From: Gammaproteobacteria bacterium
GTDB lineage: Bacteria; Pseudomonadota; Gammaproteobacteria; Pseudomonadales; Balneatricaceae
NCBI GenBank assembly: GCA_030748435.1
Contig: JASMLZ010000094.1
Location: 1-64,000 of the forward strand
Direction of reading: 5' to 3'
DNA: 64,000 bases
The first letter of the stretch is position 1, and each line of letters opens with the position of its first letter. The notes under the pieces are model-generated. The model ran no database searches and had not been told where the DNA came from. It saw nothing but the letters and a program-made list of their open reading frames with translations. Shown piece by piece: positions 1 to 11,737 of the stretch. The position numbers and the translations under genes were made by a program.

Positions 1-271
1 CTACGAGTGGTGTGTATTAGTTTAGGGGATAGTTACAGGATAGTAGACTGATAATGGCGAATGGCTCAGACCGGCCTTAAATAAATTGATTAACTATAAT
101 GAGGGAATGCTCATAGACAAGAAGCAGATAACCTAGAAAGATATTTGCCAAATATTCTCTTGCAGGGGAATACAACACATAGCTATTGTCCTAAAAAAAG
201 CATAACTATAGTCGCACTCAGTGCTGTCATATTCTACAATATCTCCCAGCAAACCAATTTGAGTAATAAGC

Positions 272-2266
272 GTGTTTATCATACCTCGTCGCATCCAGTA
301 TTTGCTTGCCTTAACCGGCTTATTATTTTTTACACAAATCGTATTTAGAGGACTATTCTGGAGCCTGTTATCTGACTTACCGGTTGCTTTAGACGCACAT
401 CTATGGAAAGCTTTTTGGATAGGTATTCGGTTCGACCTGCGGGTGGCTTTGCTGGCCGCCTTATGCACTATACCTTGGCTAATTTTGCCGCGCTTTAATG
501 CTGTCAACTATGCTTGGTTGATGCGCATTCTACAAATCTGGGTTGCTGCTATATTACTGATGATGCTCTGTATTTACGTTGTGGATGCTGGCCATTATTT
601 GTACCTGACAAAACGTTTGGATGCATCTATTGTACGCTTTAGCACCAACTTAAAAGAATCAACCCTGATGGTCTGGCAGTCTTACCCCGTGTTATGGGTT
701 TTGCTTGCTATTGCAGCTGTATGGTTGGTAACGGTTAAGCTTCATCAACAACTGATAATTACTACTCTCAAACGCCAACACAAGCCCCTTCATTGGTGGA
801 AAAAAAGCGTTGCGGTAATCGTGTTTGGTGCCTTGTTACTGTTAATTATTTTAGGCCGTTGGTCGCTAGTCCCATTGCGCTGGAATCATGCCTATTTTCA
901 TGGTGATGCAGAAGTGGCTGCATTAGGGCTAAACCCTTTGATTTGGGTCTATGACACGGCCAAATACACCAACCCACAAATTACTGCTACAGACCTAGCC
1001 AACCATTATCCAAGCCTGCAGCAGTTATTCGGCGTCCCTTTGCCTACGAATGGTCAAACAGCTATGGACCGTATTGAAGTACCTGTAGCACCTGTGGTAC
1101 CAGATGGAGCAACACCAAATATCGTCATCGTGTTTCTGGAAAGTCTGGGCAACAGTCATATAGGTGCTTACGGCAACCCTTTAAAACCCACACCCAATAT
1201 CGATGCCTTAATCAAGCAATCGCTCTGGTATCCAAATTTTAATGTACCCGCCCGTTCCACTGCCAAAAGTGTATTTACTTCCATCACTGGCATTCCCGAT
1301 GTATCGGCTATTCGCACTGCTACGCGCAATCCATATATCACTCACCAACGCTCCTTATTCAGTCATTTCACCGACTACGAAAAGTACTATATGCTTGGCG
1401 GCAGTGCCGGCTGGGCCAATATGAGCGCTACTTTGCACAATAGCATCCCCAATATTACCCTATTGGAAGAAAAGCACTGGCAATCACCGATTGAAGATGT
1501 ATGGGGCATTACCGACCGTGATTTATTTAAGGAATCGCTGGAAGCGCTAACATCAGCCCCACAGCCATTTATGGCTTACATTCAGTCGGCGGCTAATCAC
1601 TCACCTCACACCATCCCTGAAAATGTGCCTGCATTTACCCCTAAAACAGCTACTGCAGCAGAACTGGAAAGCAGTATGTTTATTAACCAGGATCAGTATA
1701 ATGCAGTGCGTTTACTCGACCACAATATTGCCTACTTGATTGAGCAATTTAAACAGGCCGGTTTGTATGAGGACAGCATTTTTGTCTTCTTTGCAGACCA
1801 TCAGGCAGCAGGGAAAAAGGTCAGCTTTTTGCCGGAATATATTTACCAATTTGGCCTTGGTGAATTGCCTGTGCCATTAATTATTCACAGTCCTAAATAT
1901 GTGTCACCAGCAGTTGATAACACCTTTGGCAGCCTACCGGACTTACTGCCAACTATCGCTGGCCTGTTTAATAGACCCTACCAGAATACAACTCTCGGGC
2001 GAGACCTGGCCTGGGCCAAGGGCAGAGGTCTGCCGGCTTACGGATATATACAAGACGAACGCAAGAGTGTGGTTTTTAATGGAGAAATGATAGCTAGTGT
2101 TAACCACCTGACGGGCGAAACCAGAGCTGCCATGATCAATAGTGACGGCAAAGCCGAGGATCTGGATCCACATCAGGCTGGAGCACAAGCCTTTATTGCT
2201 TATGCCAAAGCTTATTACACAGCGGCACAATACCTGCTAAAAGCGAATGTAAAGCCGCGCCAATAA
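272..2266 (+). CDS. LtaS-like sulfatase-family membrane protein (phosphoglycerol transferase/alkaline phosphatase superfamily)
   Basis: 664 aa ORF, N-terminal TM helices, then IVIVFLESLGNSHIGAYGN...PNIDAL and FFADHQAAGKK motifs; GTG start at 272 uncertain. Confidence 0.85.
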   Translation: MFIIPRRIQYLLALTGLLFFTQIVFRGLFWSLLSDLPVALDAHLWKAFWIGIRFDLRVALLAALCTIPWLILPRFNAVNYAWLMRILQIWVAAILLMMLCIYVVDAGHYLYLTKRLDASIVRFSTNLKESTLMVWQSYPVLWVLLAIAAVWLVTVKLHQQLIITTLKRQHKPLHWWKKSVAVIVFGALLLLIILGRWSLVPLRWNHAYFHGDAEVAALGLNPLIWVYDTAKYTNPQITATDLANHYPSLQQLFGVPLPTNGQTAMDRIEVPVAPVVPDGATPNIVIVFLESLGNSHIGAYGNPLKPTPNIDALIKQSLWYPNFNVPARSTAKSVFTSITGIPDVSAIRTATRNPYITHQRSLFSHFTDYEKYYMLGGSAGWANMSATLHNSIPNITLLEEKHWQSPIEDVWGITDRDLFKESLEALTSAPQPFMAYIQSAANHSPHTIPENVPAFTPKTATAAELESSMFINQDQYNAVRLLDHNIAYLIEQFKQAGLYEDSIFVFFADHQAAGKKVSFLPEYIYQFGLGELPVPLIIHSPKYVSPAVDNTFGSLPDLLPTIAGLFNRPYQNTTLGRDLAWAKGRGLPAYGYIQDERKSVVFNGEMIASVNHLTGETRAAMINSDGKAEDLDPHQAGAQAFIAYAKAYYTAAQYLLKANVKPRQ

Positions 2267-2404
2267 GCTACTATCAATAGCCCTAATGCTTGTGTTGATT
2301 GCTTATTAGACTAGGGAATCCATCCCTGACTAATAGACTTCATGGGTTAAAATTTGTGTGTCGCAGCACCTTTGACACTGACATCTTCTGCAGAGGTTCT
2401 CTGG

Positions 2405-4261
2405 TTACTGACCCAACCTCTGTGTCAGCATTAAGTACAACTGAGGCAATTTTTGGGGCAATTGTCGAGCCGAAGAAATCCAACTATAGCCTTGGCGACC
2501 AAACAGATAGGGCAAGTACTGATTGGCACGCGAATCAATAGTGATACAAAAGGGCACCAAACCCTGTTTTCTGGCTTCGACAATGGCCATACGCGTATCT
2601 TCAATGCCATAGCGCCCTTCATAGCGATCCAGATCATTGGGCTTGCCATCGGTAATAATCAGCAGTAGTTTTTTTTCTTCGGTCTGACGCCCAAGGAGCA
2701 CTGAAGCATGGCGTATAGCCGCGCCCATACGGGTATAGAAACCCGGCTTGATAGCTGCTATACGACCCCGGATGTTAGCATTATAGACTTCACTGAAGTT
2801 CTTAATGCAATGCATACGTACATGACTAGGTTTGCAGGAAGAAAAGCCGTGAATGGCAAACTCATCTCCTGCCGCTTTTAAGCTTTCTGCAAATACATAC
2901 AAGCTATCACGGATGACATCAATAACTTGTTGTTCATCATTAATCCATGCATCAGTAGATAAGGATAAGTCTGCCAATAACAGCGTAGCTAAATCTCGAG
3001 CAGCGGGATATTTCTGGCTAAATAGACGTGCCTCGGCCGGTTGTTGTCCTTGCTGCAGACTGGCCCAATAGTCAACATAAGCTTCTATATCAAGACGATC
3101 ACCTTCAAACTGACCTTTGTGCCAACGTGGAAAAGCGGCCAGTTGCTGGAACTGGCGTTTTAGGATAGTACAAGGTTTACGTAAGTGCTCAGGCAGGTCA
3201 CAAGCTACGGCATCACGACTTAACATAGGTAATAATTGACAATAGTCTGCCTGCAGTTGCTGCTTACTATAGTCCCATTCCGGATATCGAATACCTTCAC
3301 TTAACACTAAATCATCAGCCGCCGCCGAGGGTAGGTCAAGGTCAAACTTGATTCGGCTGGTGGTGCTGGTTTGGCTCTGAGAAAGCGACATTTGATCAAG
3401 CTCATCGGCAATTTTTTCCGCATCTGATAAGTCCTCATCTTCTTCTGCACTGCGATCCAACTTCACATACTCGGCAAAAGTAAACAAACTGGTCTCATGA
3501 CGCACACCAAAGGGTGCCCCCGGCTTGTCATCGGGCATTTCAACACGTTCACCACGACGCCGTCTTTCATCAGCTTGGGCTATTTTTTTGGCCTCATCCA
3601 AACCCACTGTGGAATCTTCATTGGTTGATAAATCAGCAGTCGCCAAGGGTGGCGAAGGGTGCAACCACAAATAAACAGGGGCCGGCGATATTGTGCTATC
3701 AAAGAAGGTTCCAGCAGTCACTGAGCCCGGATCACACAAGGCCTGACGAATGGTTTTTTCTTGGTATTTTTCTGCTTCTGACAGGGATTTTAGCGAGGGC
3801 CTCATGGGTAGCATAGCCGCCACTAACTGCTCATAGCGTCCAGTCAAACCTGGAAACGCCCCTAGGGTTTTTATAGTGGCTTGCTGGCTGGCCTGTAACC
3901 AATCATCTGCAGGCAAACTACCAGATGTGGCCAACGCGGCTAACCAATAGTACAAGTCTTGATTAAGTGCTTGACTTGGCAACACATCAAGACTGTGAGG
4001 CAAATACAAACAGCGCTCATCACGCCACGCCAACTCCACCTTCTGCCCCGTACCAGCCAGCCGATGCAGCCAACTGCGCCGAGCACCATGCGAGGTAGCA
4101 GAGCAGCTACTAATTGTTAACCCGGCATCACCACCCATAGCTCTAAAAAAAACGCCCAAAGGGGCTTTCACTTGCTGCAATTCCAGCTTTGCTTTAGGAA
4201 AGCTATTGTGTGCTGCCCGAGTAATAAAACGGTGCCAATATTGACCAACCCTTTCTTCCAT
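2405..4261 (-). CDS. norD: NorD-like nitric oxide reductase activation protein (VWA domain)
   Basis: C-terminal VWA domain (LLLIITDGKPNDLDRYEGRYGIEDTRMAI...) typical of NorD; directly downstream of norQ. Confidence 0.9.
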   Translation of the reverse strand: MEERVGQYWHRFITRAAHNSFPKAKLELQQVKAPLGVFFRAMGGDAGLTISSCSATSHGARRSWLHRLAGTGQKVELAWRDERCLYLPHSLDVLPSQALNQDLYYWLAALATSGSLPADDWLQASQQATIKTLGAFPGLTGRYEQLVAAMLPMRPSLKSLSEAEKYQEKTIRQALCDPGSVTAGTFFDSTISPAPVYLWLHPSPPLATADLSTNEDSTVGLDEAKKIAQADERRRRGERVEMPDDKPGAPFGVRHETSLFTFAEYVKLDRSAEEDEDLSDAEKIADELDQMSLSQSQTSTTSRIKFDLDLPSAAADDLVLSEGIRYPEWDYSKQQLQADYCQLLPMLSRDAVACDLPEHLRKPCTILKRQFQQLAAFPRWHKGQFEGDRLDIEAYVDYWASLQQGQQPAEARLFSQKYPAARDLATLLLADLSLSTDAWINDEQQVIDVIRDSLYVFAESLKAAGDEFAIHGFSSCKPSHVRMHCIKNFSEVYNANIRGRIAAIKPGFYTRMGAAIRHASVLLGRQTEEKKLLLIITDGKPNDLDRYEGRYGIEDTRMAIVEARKQGLVPFCITIDSRANQYLPYLFGRQGYSWISSARQLPQKLPQLYLMLTQRLGQ

Positions 4262-4304
4262 ATTATGCGCCCTTTATTAAGGCCTTTGCAGTATGCAAAG
4301 GTGG

Positions 4305-5129
4305 TCATGAATCAAATACGGCATGCACCAGTTGCATTAAACCTGTAAGGGTATCTGCATCATCGCTAAGTGGTTCAATCATGCCTGCCCGACAAGCTGC
4401 AACCGGATCAAATCCAGACTTAATTAAAGTCGCTGTGTACACCAACAAGCGGGTACTGGCACCCTCTTCAATATCTTGATCTTTAAGTTTTCTCAGCGCA
4501 TTGGCCAGGCTTACCAACTGCTCAGCCGTGGTGATATCAATATCACTTTCTTGCATAACCACTTGGGTTTCTGCCGCCGCCGGTAAATAGTCAAATGTCA
4601 GGCAAATAAAGCGCTGTCGTGTGCTGGGCTTTAGACCCTTGAGCAGATTTTGATAGCCGGGATTATAAGATACCACCAACATAAAGTTATCTGGAGCATG
4701 CAAAGTTTCGCCTGTACGGTCGATAGGCATGATGCGACGGTCATCGGTCAAAGGGTGAATAACTACCGTGGTATCTTTGCGCGCCTCCACAACTTCATCC
4801 AAATAACAAATACCGCCCTCGCGTACCGCACGTGTAAGTGGCCCATCCTGCCACTGAGTTTGCTGCTGAGCGATTAAATGCCGCCCCACAAGATCAGGTG
4901 CAGTTAGATCATCATGGCAAGCAACCGTGTGCAACGCCAACCCCAGACGCTGCGCCATAAAGCTGATAAAACGGCTTTTACCACAACCAGTAGGACCCTT
5001 GATCAGGACTGGAAGCTGATGTTGGAAGGCATGCTCAAATAGGGCAATTTCATTGCCCTGAGGTTGGTAATAAGGTGTCTTTATATCCTTGTCATTAGCC
5101 ACCAGATTGAGGCTACTATGATGATGCAT
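4305..5129 (-). CDS. norQ: NorQ/CbbQ-family MoxR AAA+ ATPase
   Basis: Walker A GPTGCGKS, ICYLDEVVEARKDT, VSYNPGYQNLLKGLKPSTRQRF. Confidence 0.92.
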   Translation of the reverse strand: MHHHSSLNLVANDKDIKTPYYQPQGNEIALFEHAFQHQLPVLIKGPTGCGKSRFISFMAQRLGLALHTVACHDDLTAPDLVGRHLIAQQQTQWQDGPLTRAVREGGICYLDEVVEARKDTTVVIHPLTDDRRIMPIDRTGETLHAPDNFMLVVSYNPGYQNLLKGLKPSTRQRFICLTFDYLPAAAETQVVMQESDIDITTAEQLVSLANALRKLKDQDIEEGASTRLLVYTATLIKSGFDPVAACRAGMIEPLSDDADTLTGLMQLVHAVFDS

Positions 5130-5139
5130 ATTTTACTCC

Positions 5140-5412
5140 TCAGTAATTAGCGCCCTGTGTAAAGAAAGAAATAAGCCCGATGATGCTTACTACCAAAGGC
5201 ACATAAGCCATCATCAGACCGCGCCAAAGCCACGGTGCTTCAGCCAAGCCCATAAAATACTCACTAATAACAGTGGCCTTAACAACTGTAATCAATAGCA
5301 CTATCAATAACCCAAACAAGTGCAAATCGGCTACCTCGGCAAAACTTGCAGAGGCCAGTGTCAACAACAACAATAGCAACCATAAACCAAGCCGTAATAA
5401 AACCATTCTCAT
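5140..5412 (-). CDS. norF: NorF-like small membrane protein (cytochrome c oxidase subunit IV-like)
   Basis: 90 aa, 3 TM, VVKATVISEYFMGL motif; between norE and norQ. Confidence 0.75.
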   Translation of the reverse strand: MRMVLLRLGLWLLLLLLTLASASFAEVADLHLFGLLIVLLITVVKATVISEYFMGLAEAPWLWRGLMMAYVPLVVSIIGLISFFTQGANY

Positions 5413-5428
5413 GGGCTTATCGAACTCC

Positions 5429-6902
<1,474 letters not shown>

Positions 6903-7175
6903 TCAAACAACAATACGCCATTCTCTTTATCTCGCCATACAGCAACAATTTGTGTCTTTTGTAGAAACAGGGAATACCGTACTAAGCACTATCTTACCTA
7001 GGCAATGTAAAAACAGACTTGACAAATGTTAATTCTCAAGCTATCCCAACAAGGGCATAATCGATCGGGAATATGTGGTTATTTATGCGGCTGTATATTG
7101 TTATCTCAGGCAGCCCAGTAAAATGCTGCTAACCATAAGTCATAAGGTGCCTTGATAGGCAAGCCCAAAGCAATA

Positions 7176-7205
7176 CTGAAGTCGTCAATATAATATGGCG
7201 GGTGT
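7176..7205. repeat. Partial copy of the element end seen at 44563-44592
   Basis: CTGAAGTCGTCAATATAATATGGCGGGTGT vs CTGAATCCGTCAATATAATGTGGCTGGTGT, 26/30 identical. Confidence 0.5.
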
Positions 7206-7247
7206 AAGGGGGCAGATTGTTCTGGGTACCCCTTGGCTAATCAAATT

Positions 7248-8165
7248 CTAGCGCAGATGTTGGATCACACGATCAGCGATCAGTTGGCTTACTCTGATAT
7301 TGGATTCTACGGTAACACCAGCGATGTGTGGCGTCAGCAGTAGGTTATCAAGACCGATGAACTTTGCAGCATCATCAGCTGTTAAAGGTTCGTTTTCAAA
7401 TACATCCAGGGCTGCACCACCGAGCATTCCTTCGCGCATAACATGAGCCAGAGCGACCTCATCAACTACCCCACCGCGAGCAGCATTCACTAATACCGCA
7501 CCCGCTTTCATTAGGGCCAGTTGGTCATTGCTGATAAGGTGATAAGTATCGTTGGTCAAGGGCACATGCAAACTCACCACATCAGCAACCTGCAATAGAG
7601 CATCCAAGGGCATGGCTTGAGTATTACCCCAAGCCGGATTGCTTGGCTCCAAAAATGGGTCATAAGCACACACCTTCATACCCATTGCTTTCGCCCTTTT
7701 AGCAGCCTCTCGGGCTATACTACCATAGCCAATCAACCCCAGCGTTTTACCCGACAACTCCCGGCCAGCACATGCTTGGCGTGGCCACTCACCAGCTAAC
7801 ATGGCAGAGTGTGCATTATAGGCACCTCGCAGCAGGACCATAGCACTGGTAATAACATACTCGGCCACACTCAAGTCATTGGCACCAATGGCAGGATAAA
7901 CGGCTATATTACGTGCCTGACAAGCTTGCACATCAATATTATCCAAACCCACCCCGAGCCGGCCGACACACTGTAAATCCGGGGCATGATCCAGCAGCTC
8001 AGCGGTCACTTGAGTGCGGTTACGCACAATAATAGCCTTGACTCCAGCCATCTCCTGCGCCAATAAGTGCTGGCTGTCAGCCAAAGCAGGGGCATAGTTA
8101 GTTGCAAATAGGTCAGTCAATTGTGCTACAGCTGTTTTATCCATAAACTCAGTGATCAGTATCAT
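7248..8165 (-). CDS. D-isomer-specific 2-hydroxyacid dehydrogenase, candidate SlcC-type sulfolactate dehydrogenase
   Basis: ILITEFMD start, GLIGYGSIAREAAKRAKAMGM NAD-binding, RGGVVDE and H-I-A-G-V motifs; genomic context. Confidence 0.8.
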   Translation of the reverse strand: MILITEFMDKTAVAQLTDLFATNYAPALADSQHLLAQEMAGVKAIIVRNRTQVTAELLDHAPDLQCVGRLGVGLDNIDVQACQARNIAVYPAIGANDLSVAEYVITSAMVLLRGAYNAHSAMLAGEWPRQACAGRELSGKTLGLIGYGSIAREAAKRAKAMGMKVCAYDPFLEPSNPAWGNTQAMPLDALLQVADVVSLHVPLTNDTYHLISNDQLALMKAGAVLVNAARGGVVDEVALAHVMREGMLGGAALDVFENEPLTADDAAKFIGLDNLLLTPHIAGVTVESNIRVSQLIADRVIQHLR

Positions 8166-8179
8166 AGTTAAAGCATCCC

Positions 8180-9625
8180 TTAGATTCCGGCAATCGCCGT
8201 ATATTTAGTTTCCAAATAATCACTCAAACCCTGACTACCACCTTCCTTGCCCAAACCACTTTCTTTCAAACCACCAAAAGGTACTTCTACGGTAGTGATC
8301 AGACCAGAGTTAATGCCAATCAAACCATACTCAAGTGCATCTGACAGGCGAAACACACGGCCTACATCACGAGTATAAGCATAGGCAGCCAAACCAAACT
8401 CCGTGGCATTGGCCGCAGCAATAACTTCTGCTTCATCTTCAAACTGAAACACCGCCGACAGTGGACCAAAAATTTCATCTGTGGCAAATTGCATATTGGC
8501 TTTGGCATTGGTAATAACCGTAGGTTGGAAAAATGTCCCCCCCAGAGCATGCCGCTCCCCCCCTTGTACCACCTGACCACCTTTGGCAGTGGCATCCGCA
8601 ATCATCTGCTCAACTTTTTGTACAGCACTAATATCAATCAAAGGCCCCTGTTCTACCCCGGCTTGCATACCATCACCCACGCATAAATCAGCCGTAGCCT
8701 GTGTTAAGCGACTGACAAACTCATTATGGATGCCAGACTGAACATAAAAACGATTGGTACACACACAGGTTTGCCCCATATTGCGGTACTTGGAAATCAT
8801 CGCGCCTTCTATAGCTGCGTCAATGTCGGCATCGTCAAAGACAATAAAGGGCGCATTGCCACCCAGCTCCATAGACACCTTCTTAACTGTCTCGGCCGAC
8901 TGACGAATCAGTGTTTTACCTACCTCGGTTGAACCGGTGAAAGTCACCTTACGCACGTGAGGGCTGGACATGATTGCGCCACCAATGTCACGTGATGACC
9001 CAGTTAGAATGTTCACGACACCCGGTGGAAAGCCCACCTGCTCACACAGCACTGCCCAAGCCAAAGCCGAGTAAGGTGTGGCGGTGGCCGGCTTGGCAAC
9101 TACAGTGCAACCAGCAGCCAATGCTGGGCCTAACTTGCGCGCCAACATGGAGGACGGAAAATTCCAGGGTGTAATCGCACCCACAACGCCAACCGGATGA
9201 TGTGTGACCAGCAATTTACGATCATTGGCAGGGGCCGGAACGATTTCACCTTTGGCCCGTCGAATTTCTTCAGCAAACCACAAAATATAGGCCGCACCAA
9301 TGGCAATTTCACCCCTAGACTCAGCTAGAGGCTTACCTTGTTCAAGGGTCAAGAGTTGTGCCAGCTCCTCCTGATTTTCGAGCAGGGCTGCATGCAGCTT
9401 GCGCAACAGGTCAACACGGTAGGAAGTGTCTGTTTGTGACCAGCTTTTAAAGGCTTCGGCGGCCGCTGCAATAGCCTTCTCGGTTTCATCTGCCCCGCAA
9501 TTTGGCACTGTGCCAATCTGTTCTCCATTGGCAGGGTTGTTTACGGCAATAGTTTGGCCGTTATCGGCGTTAACCCAAGCACCTGCAACAAAGCATTTTT
9601 GCTGCATCATATTGGCAATGGTCAT
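8180..9625 (-). CDS. GabD-like NAD(P)-dependent aldehyde dehydrogenase; candidate sulfolactaldehyde dehydrogenase
   Basis: ITPWNFPSSMLARKLGPALAAGCTVV, MELGGNAPFIVFDDAD, GQTCVCTNR; succinate-semialdehyde dehydrogenase-like. Confidence 0.88.
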   Translation of the reverse strand: MTIANMMQQKCFVAGAWVNADNGQTIAVNNPANGEQIGTVPNCGADETEKAIAAAAEAFKSWSQTDTSYRVDLLRKLHAALLENQEELAQLLTLEQGKPLAESRGEIAIGAAYILWFAEEIRRAKGEIVPAPANDRKLLVTHHPVGVVGAITPWNFPSSMLARKLGPALAAGCTVVAKPATATPYSALAWAVLCEQVGFPPGVVNILTGSSRDIGGAIMSSPHVRKVTFTGSTEVGKTLIRQSAETVKKVSMELGGNAPFIVFDDADIDAAIEGAMISKYRNMGQTCVCTNRFYVQSGIHNEFVSRLTQATADLCVGDGMQAGVEQGPLIDISAVQKVEQMIADATAKGGQVVQGGERHALGGTFFQPTVITNAKANMQFATDEIFGPLSAVFQFEDEAEVIAAANATEFGLAAYAYTRDVGRVFRLSDALEYGLIGINSGLITTVEVPFGGLKESGLGKEGGSQGLSDYLETKYTAIAGI

Positions 9626-9627
9626 AT

Positions 9628-10644
9628 CTATTTTTCCTTGTTAAATTTAAATTGTGTATGTTGTCTGTAGCGCTCTGAGGCTCGCAATAATGCTTGTGGA
9701 AAATGTGGATTATTTGGTGCATCCGGCCACGCTTGTGGCTCAATGGCAATGCCTGCATAGGCCCCCAAAGGTCGTTGGTCCAAACCGAGCACAGGTACAT
9801 CCAGCAAACTACCATCATATACCTGTAAGCCAGGCTCTGTAGTACTTACATGCATGGTGATACCGGATGTCGCATGGCTAAGCTGCGCCACCTGACGCAG
9901 TGCAGTTTTTTGTTCTGCCAAGCAAAAATTATGATCATGAGGCATGTCAACGACCCTGTGTCGCAGCATTTGTGGATATCGATAATCAAAATTGGTTCCT
10001 GCTACAGACTTTTTTTCTCCGGTAGGAATCAACTCTTCATCTACTGGCAGATAATACTCAGCATCAACTTGTAGCTTATGATCAAGCACATCATCTGTAT
10101 CTCCCAGATTAAAATAGCTGTGATGGGCCAAATTGCATAAGGTAGTCGCATCAGTAGTGGCTTGGTAGACGATGTCCAATACACCGTCATCAAGCAAGGT
10201 AAAGGTAGCATTTACCGCCAAATTACCCGGAAAGCCCATGTCGCCATCAGGGGTATCAATAGCCAATTGCACACTATGGTGGGTTTGGTCGACAATACGC
10301 CAAACCTTTTTCCCCATACCAGCCTGCCCACCGTGTAATAAGTGCTTGCCCATAAAGTTACGGTCAAGGTTATAAATAACACCGCCAAACACGGCTTGCC
10401 CATGACCAATACGATTGGCATAGCGACCTGCTGTGGCGCCAAAATAGCGTGAATGATTTAGGTAATCAGCAAGGCTGTTCAGGCCCAATACCAAGGCACC
10501 TGGGTGCCCTTCTAGTCTGAGATCCTGTAATACTGCCCCGTAGGTTAAAAAGGTAGCCGTAAGACCACCACCAGCTATGGTAATGCTGGCCACCTCCTGA
10601 CCATCTGGCATGACTCCAAATAAATTTATTGAGGGTTCATTCAT
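9628..10644 (-). CDS. Aldose 1-epimerase (GalM-like), candidate sugar mutarotase of the cluster
   Basis: TLCNLAHHSYFNLG, GRYANRIG, RYFGATAGRYANR. Confidence 0.9.
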   Translation of the reverse strand: MNEPSINLFGVMPDGQEVASITIAGGGLTATFLTYGAVLQDLRLEGHPGALVLGLNSLADYLNHSRYFGATAGRYANRIGHGQAVFGGVIYNLDRNFMGKHLLHGGQAGMGKKVWRIVDQTHHSVQLAIDTPDGDMGFPGNLAVNATFTLLDDGVLDIVYQATTDATTLCNLAHHSYFNLGDTDDVLDHKLQVDAEYYLPVDEELIPTGEKKSVAGTNFDYRYPQMLRHRVVDMPHDHNFCLAEQKTALRQVAQLSHATSGITMHVSTTEPGLQVYDGSLLDVPVLGLDQRPLGAYAGIAIEPQAWPDAPNNPHFPQALLRASERYRQHTQFKFNKEK

Positions 10645-10647
10645 TGT

Positions 10648-11736
10648 CTAATCCAATGCCACTGCCAGACCGGTTCTGGCCGATAACTCAGCTGCTTCAC
10701 CAACTCGGACAGACCAGAGTGCGTCTTCGATAGTGACCTCTGGTTCTCCAATACCAGTTTTCACCAACTGCAGAAACTTCTGATGTTGGTAATAGGTTGA
10801 GCCATGGTGATCTCCAGCTGCCAAAATAGTTTCATCGACCTCCACATCCTGCTTAATCTGTTGTTTACTGGAACGCTCAGATATAACCAGCTGCGATCTG
10901 CGCTCTTTACCATCTTTGGAAAACCGTGCCGGGCCTGGTATACGGGCATCAATACGGCCCTTCGCACCGGTTAGGGACACGACCTCCTGCCAGTAGGAAC
11001 CTTCGGCAAACATACATAAGTCAAGCATGCCCCTAGCTCCATTACGAAAGTCAACGATAACAAAAGCATTATCAATAATATCCGGCGTCTGACCATCATA
11101 CTGTTCGTCCAGATGGTTCACATCAACACCAGCCGAAGCATATACTCGCACCGGATCACTGCGCAAAACCAAGCGCATCAAATCCCAAAAGTGACAGCAC
11201 TTCTCTACCAATGTGCCTCCTGTGCGAATATTAAAACGATTCCAGTCACCAACCTTTGTCAAGAATGGGAAGCGATGTTCACGAATCGCCATCATGCGCG
11301 GCACCCCAACATAGCCTTTTTCCTGAGCTGCCATAAGCTGCTGGATTGGAGGCATATAGCGATATTCCATAGCTACCCATATGGGAGCGGCACGATCCTT
11401 GGCAGCGGCAATAACTGTGCGACATCCTTGCGCTGTAGTACACAAAGGCTTTTCACACAGTATGGGTTTATCAGTAGGTAACACATCCAGCAATAGCGAC
11501 TGATGTGTATCATTGGGTGCCACTATCACATAAGCGTCACATACATCCGCCGCAAGCATAGTGTGGTGATCAGTGAATGTTTGAGCCCTGCCACCAAGCA
11601 AGCCATTGGCCAGTTCAAGCATACCCTCATCGGGGTCGGTCAGAGCCACCACTTCAACCCCATCAATAAGCAATATATTGCGGATATGTTCCTGCCCCAT
11701 CATACCTGTGCCTATCAGGCCATAACGTATTGTCAT
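10648..11736 (-). CDS. Gfo/Idh/MocA-family protein; candidate NAD+-dependent (GH188-type) sulfoquinovosidase
   Basis: YGLIGTGMMGQEHIRN Rossmann, CEKPL motif, GGTLVEKCCHFWDLMR; ORF start trimmed to MTIRYGLIG. Confidence 0.8.
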   Translation of the reverse strand: MTIRYGLIGTGMMGQEHIRNILLIDGVEVVALTDPDEGMLELANGLLGGRAQTFTDHHTMLAADVCDAYVIVAPNDTHQSLLLDVLPTDKPILCEKPLCTTAQGCRTVIAAAKDRAAPIWVAMEYRYMPPIQQLMAAQEKGYVGVPRMMAIREHRFPFLTKVGDWNRFNIRTGGTLVEKCCHFWDLMRLVLRSDPVRVYASAGVDVNHLDEQYDGQTPDIIDNAFVIVDFRNGARGMLDLCMFAEGSYWQEVVSLTGAKGRIDARIPGPARFSKDGKERRSQLVISERSSKQQIKQDVEVDETILAAGDHHGSTYYQHQKFLQLVKTGIGEPEVTIEDALWSVRVGEAAELSARTGLAVALD

Positions 11737-11737
11737 A

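Noticed and set aside
133-507. Minus-strand 124-aa ORF at the left edge
   Set aside because: Overlaps the LtaS-like CDS and has no recognisable protein features.
7206-7234. AAGGGG...CCCCTT inverted repeat as terminator of the SQ-like operon
   Set aside because: Short stem, long loop and no U-tract in the relevant direction.
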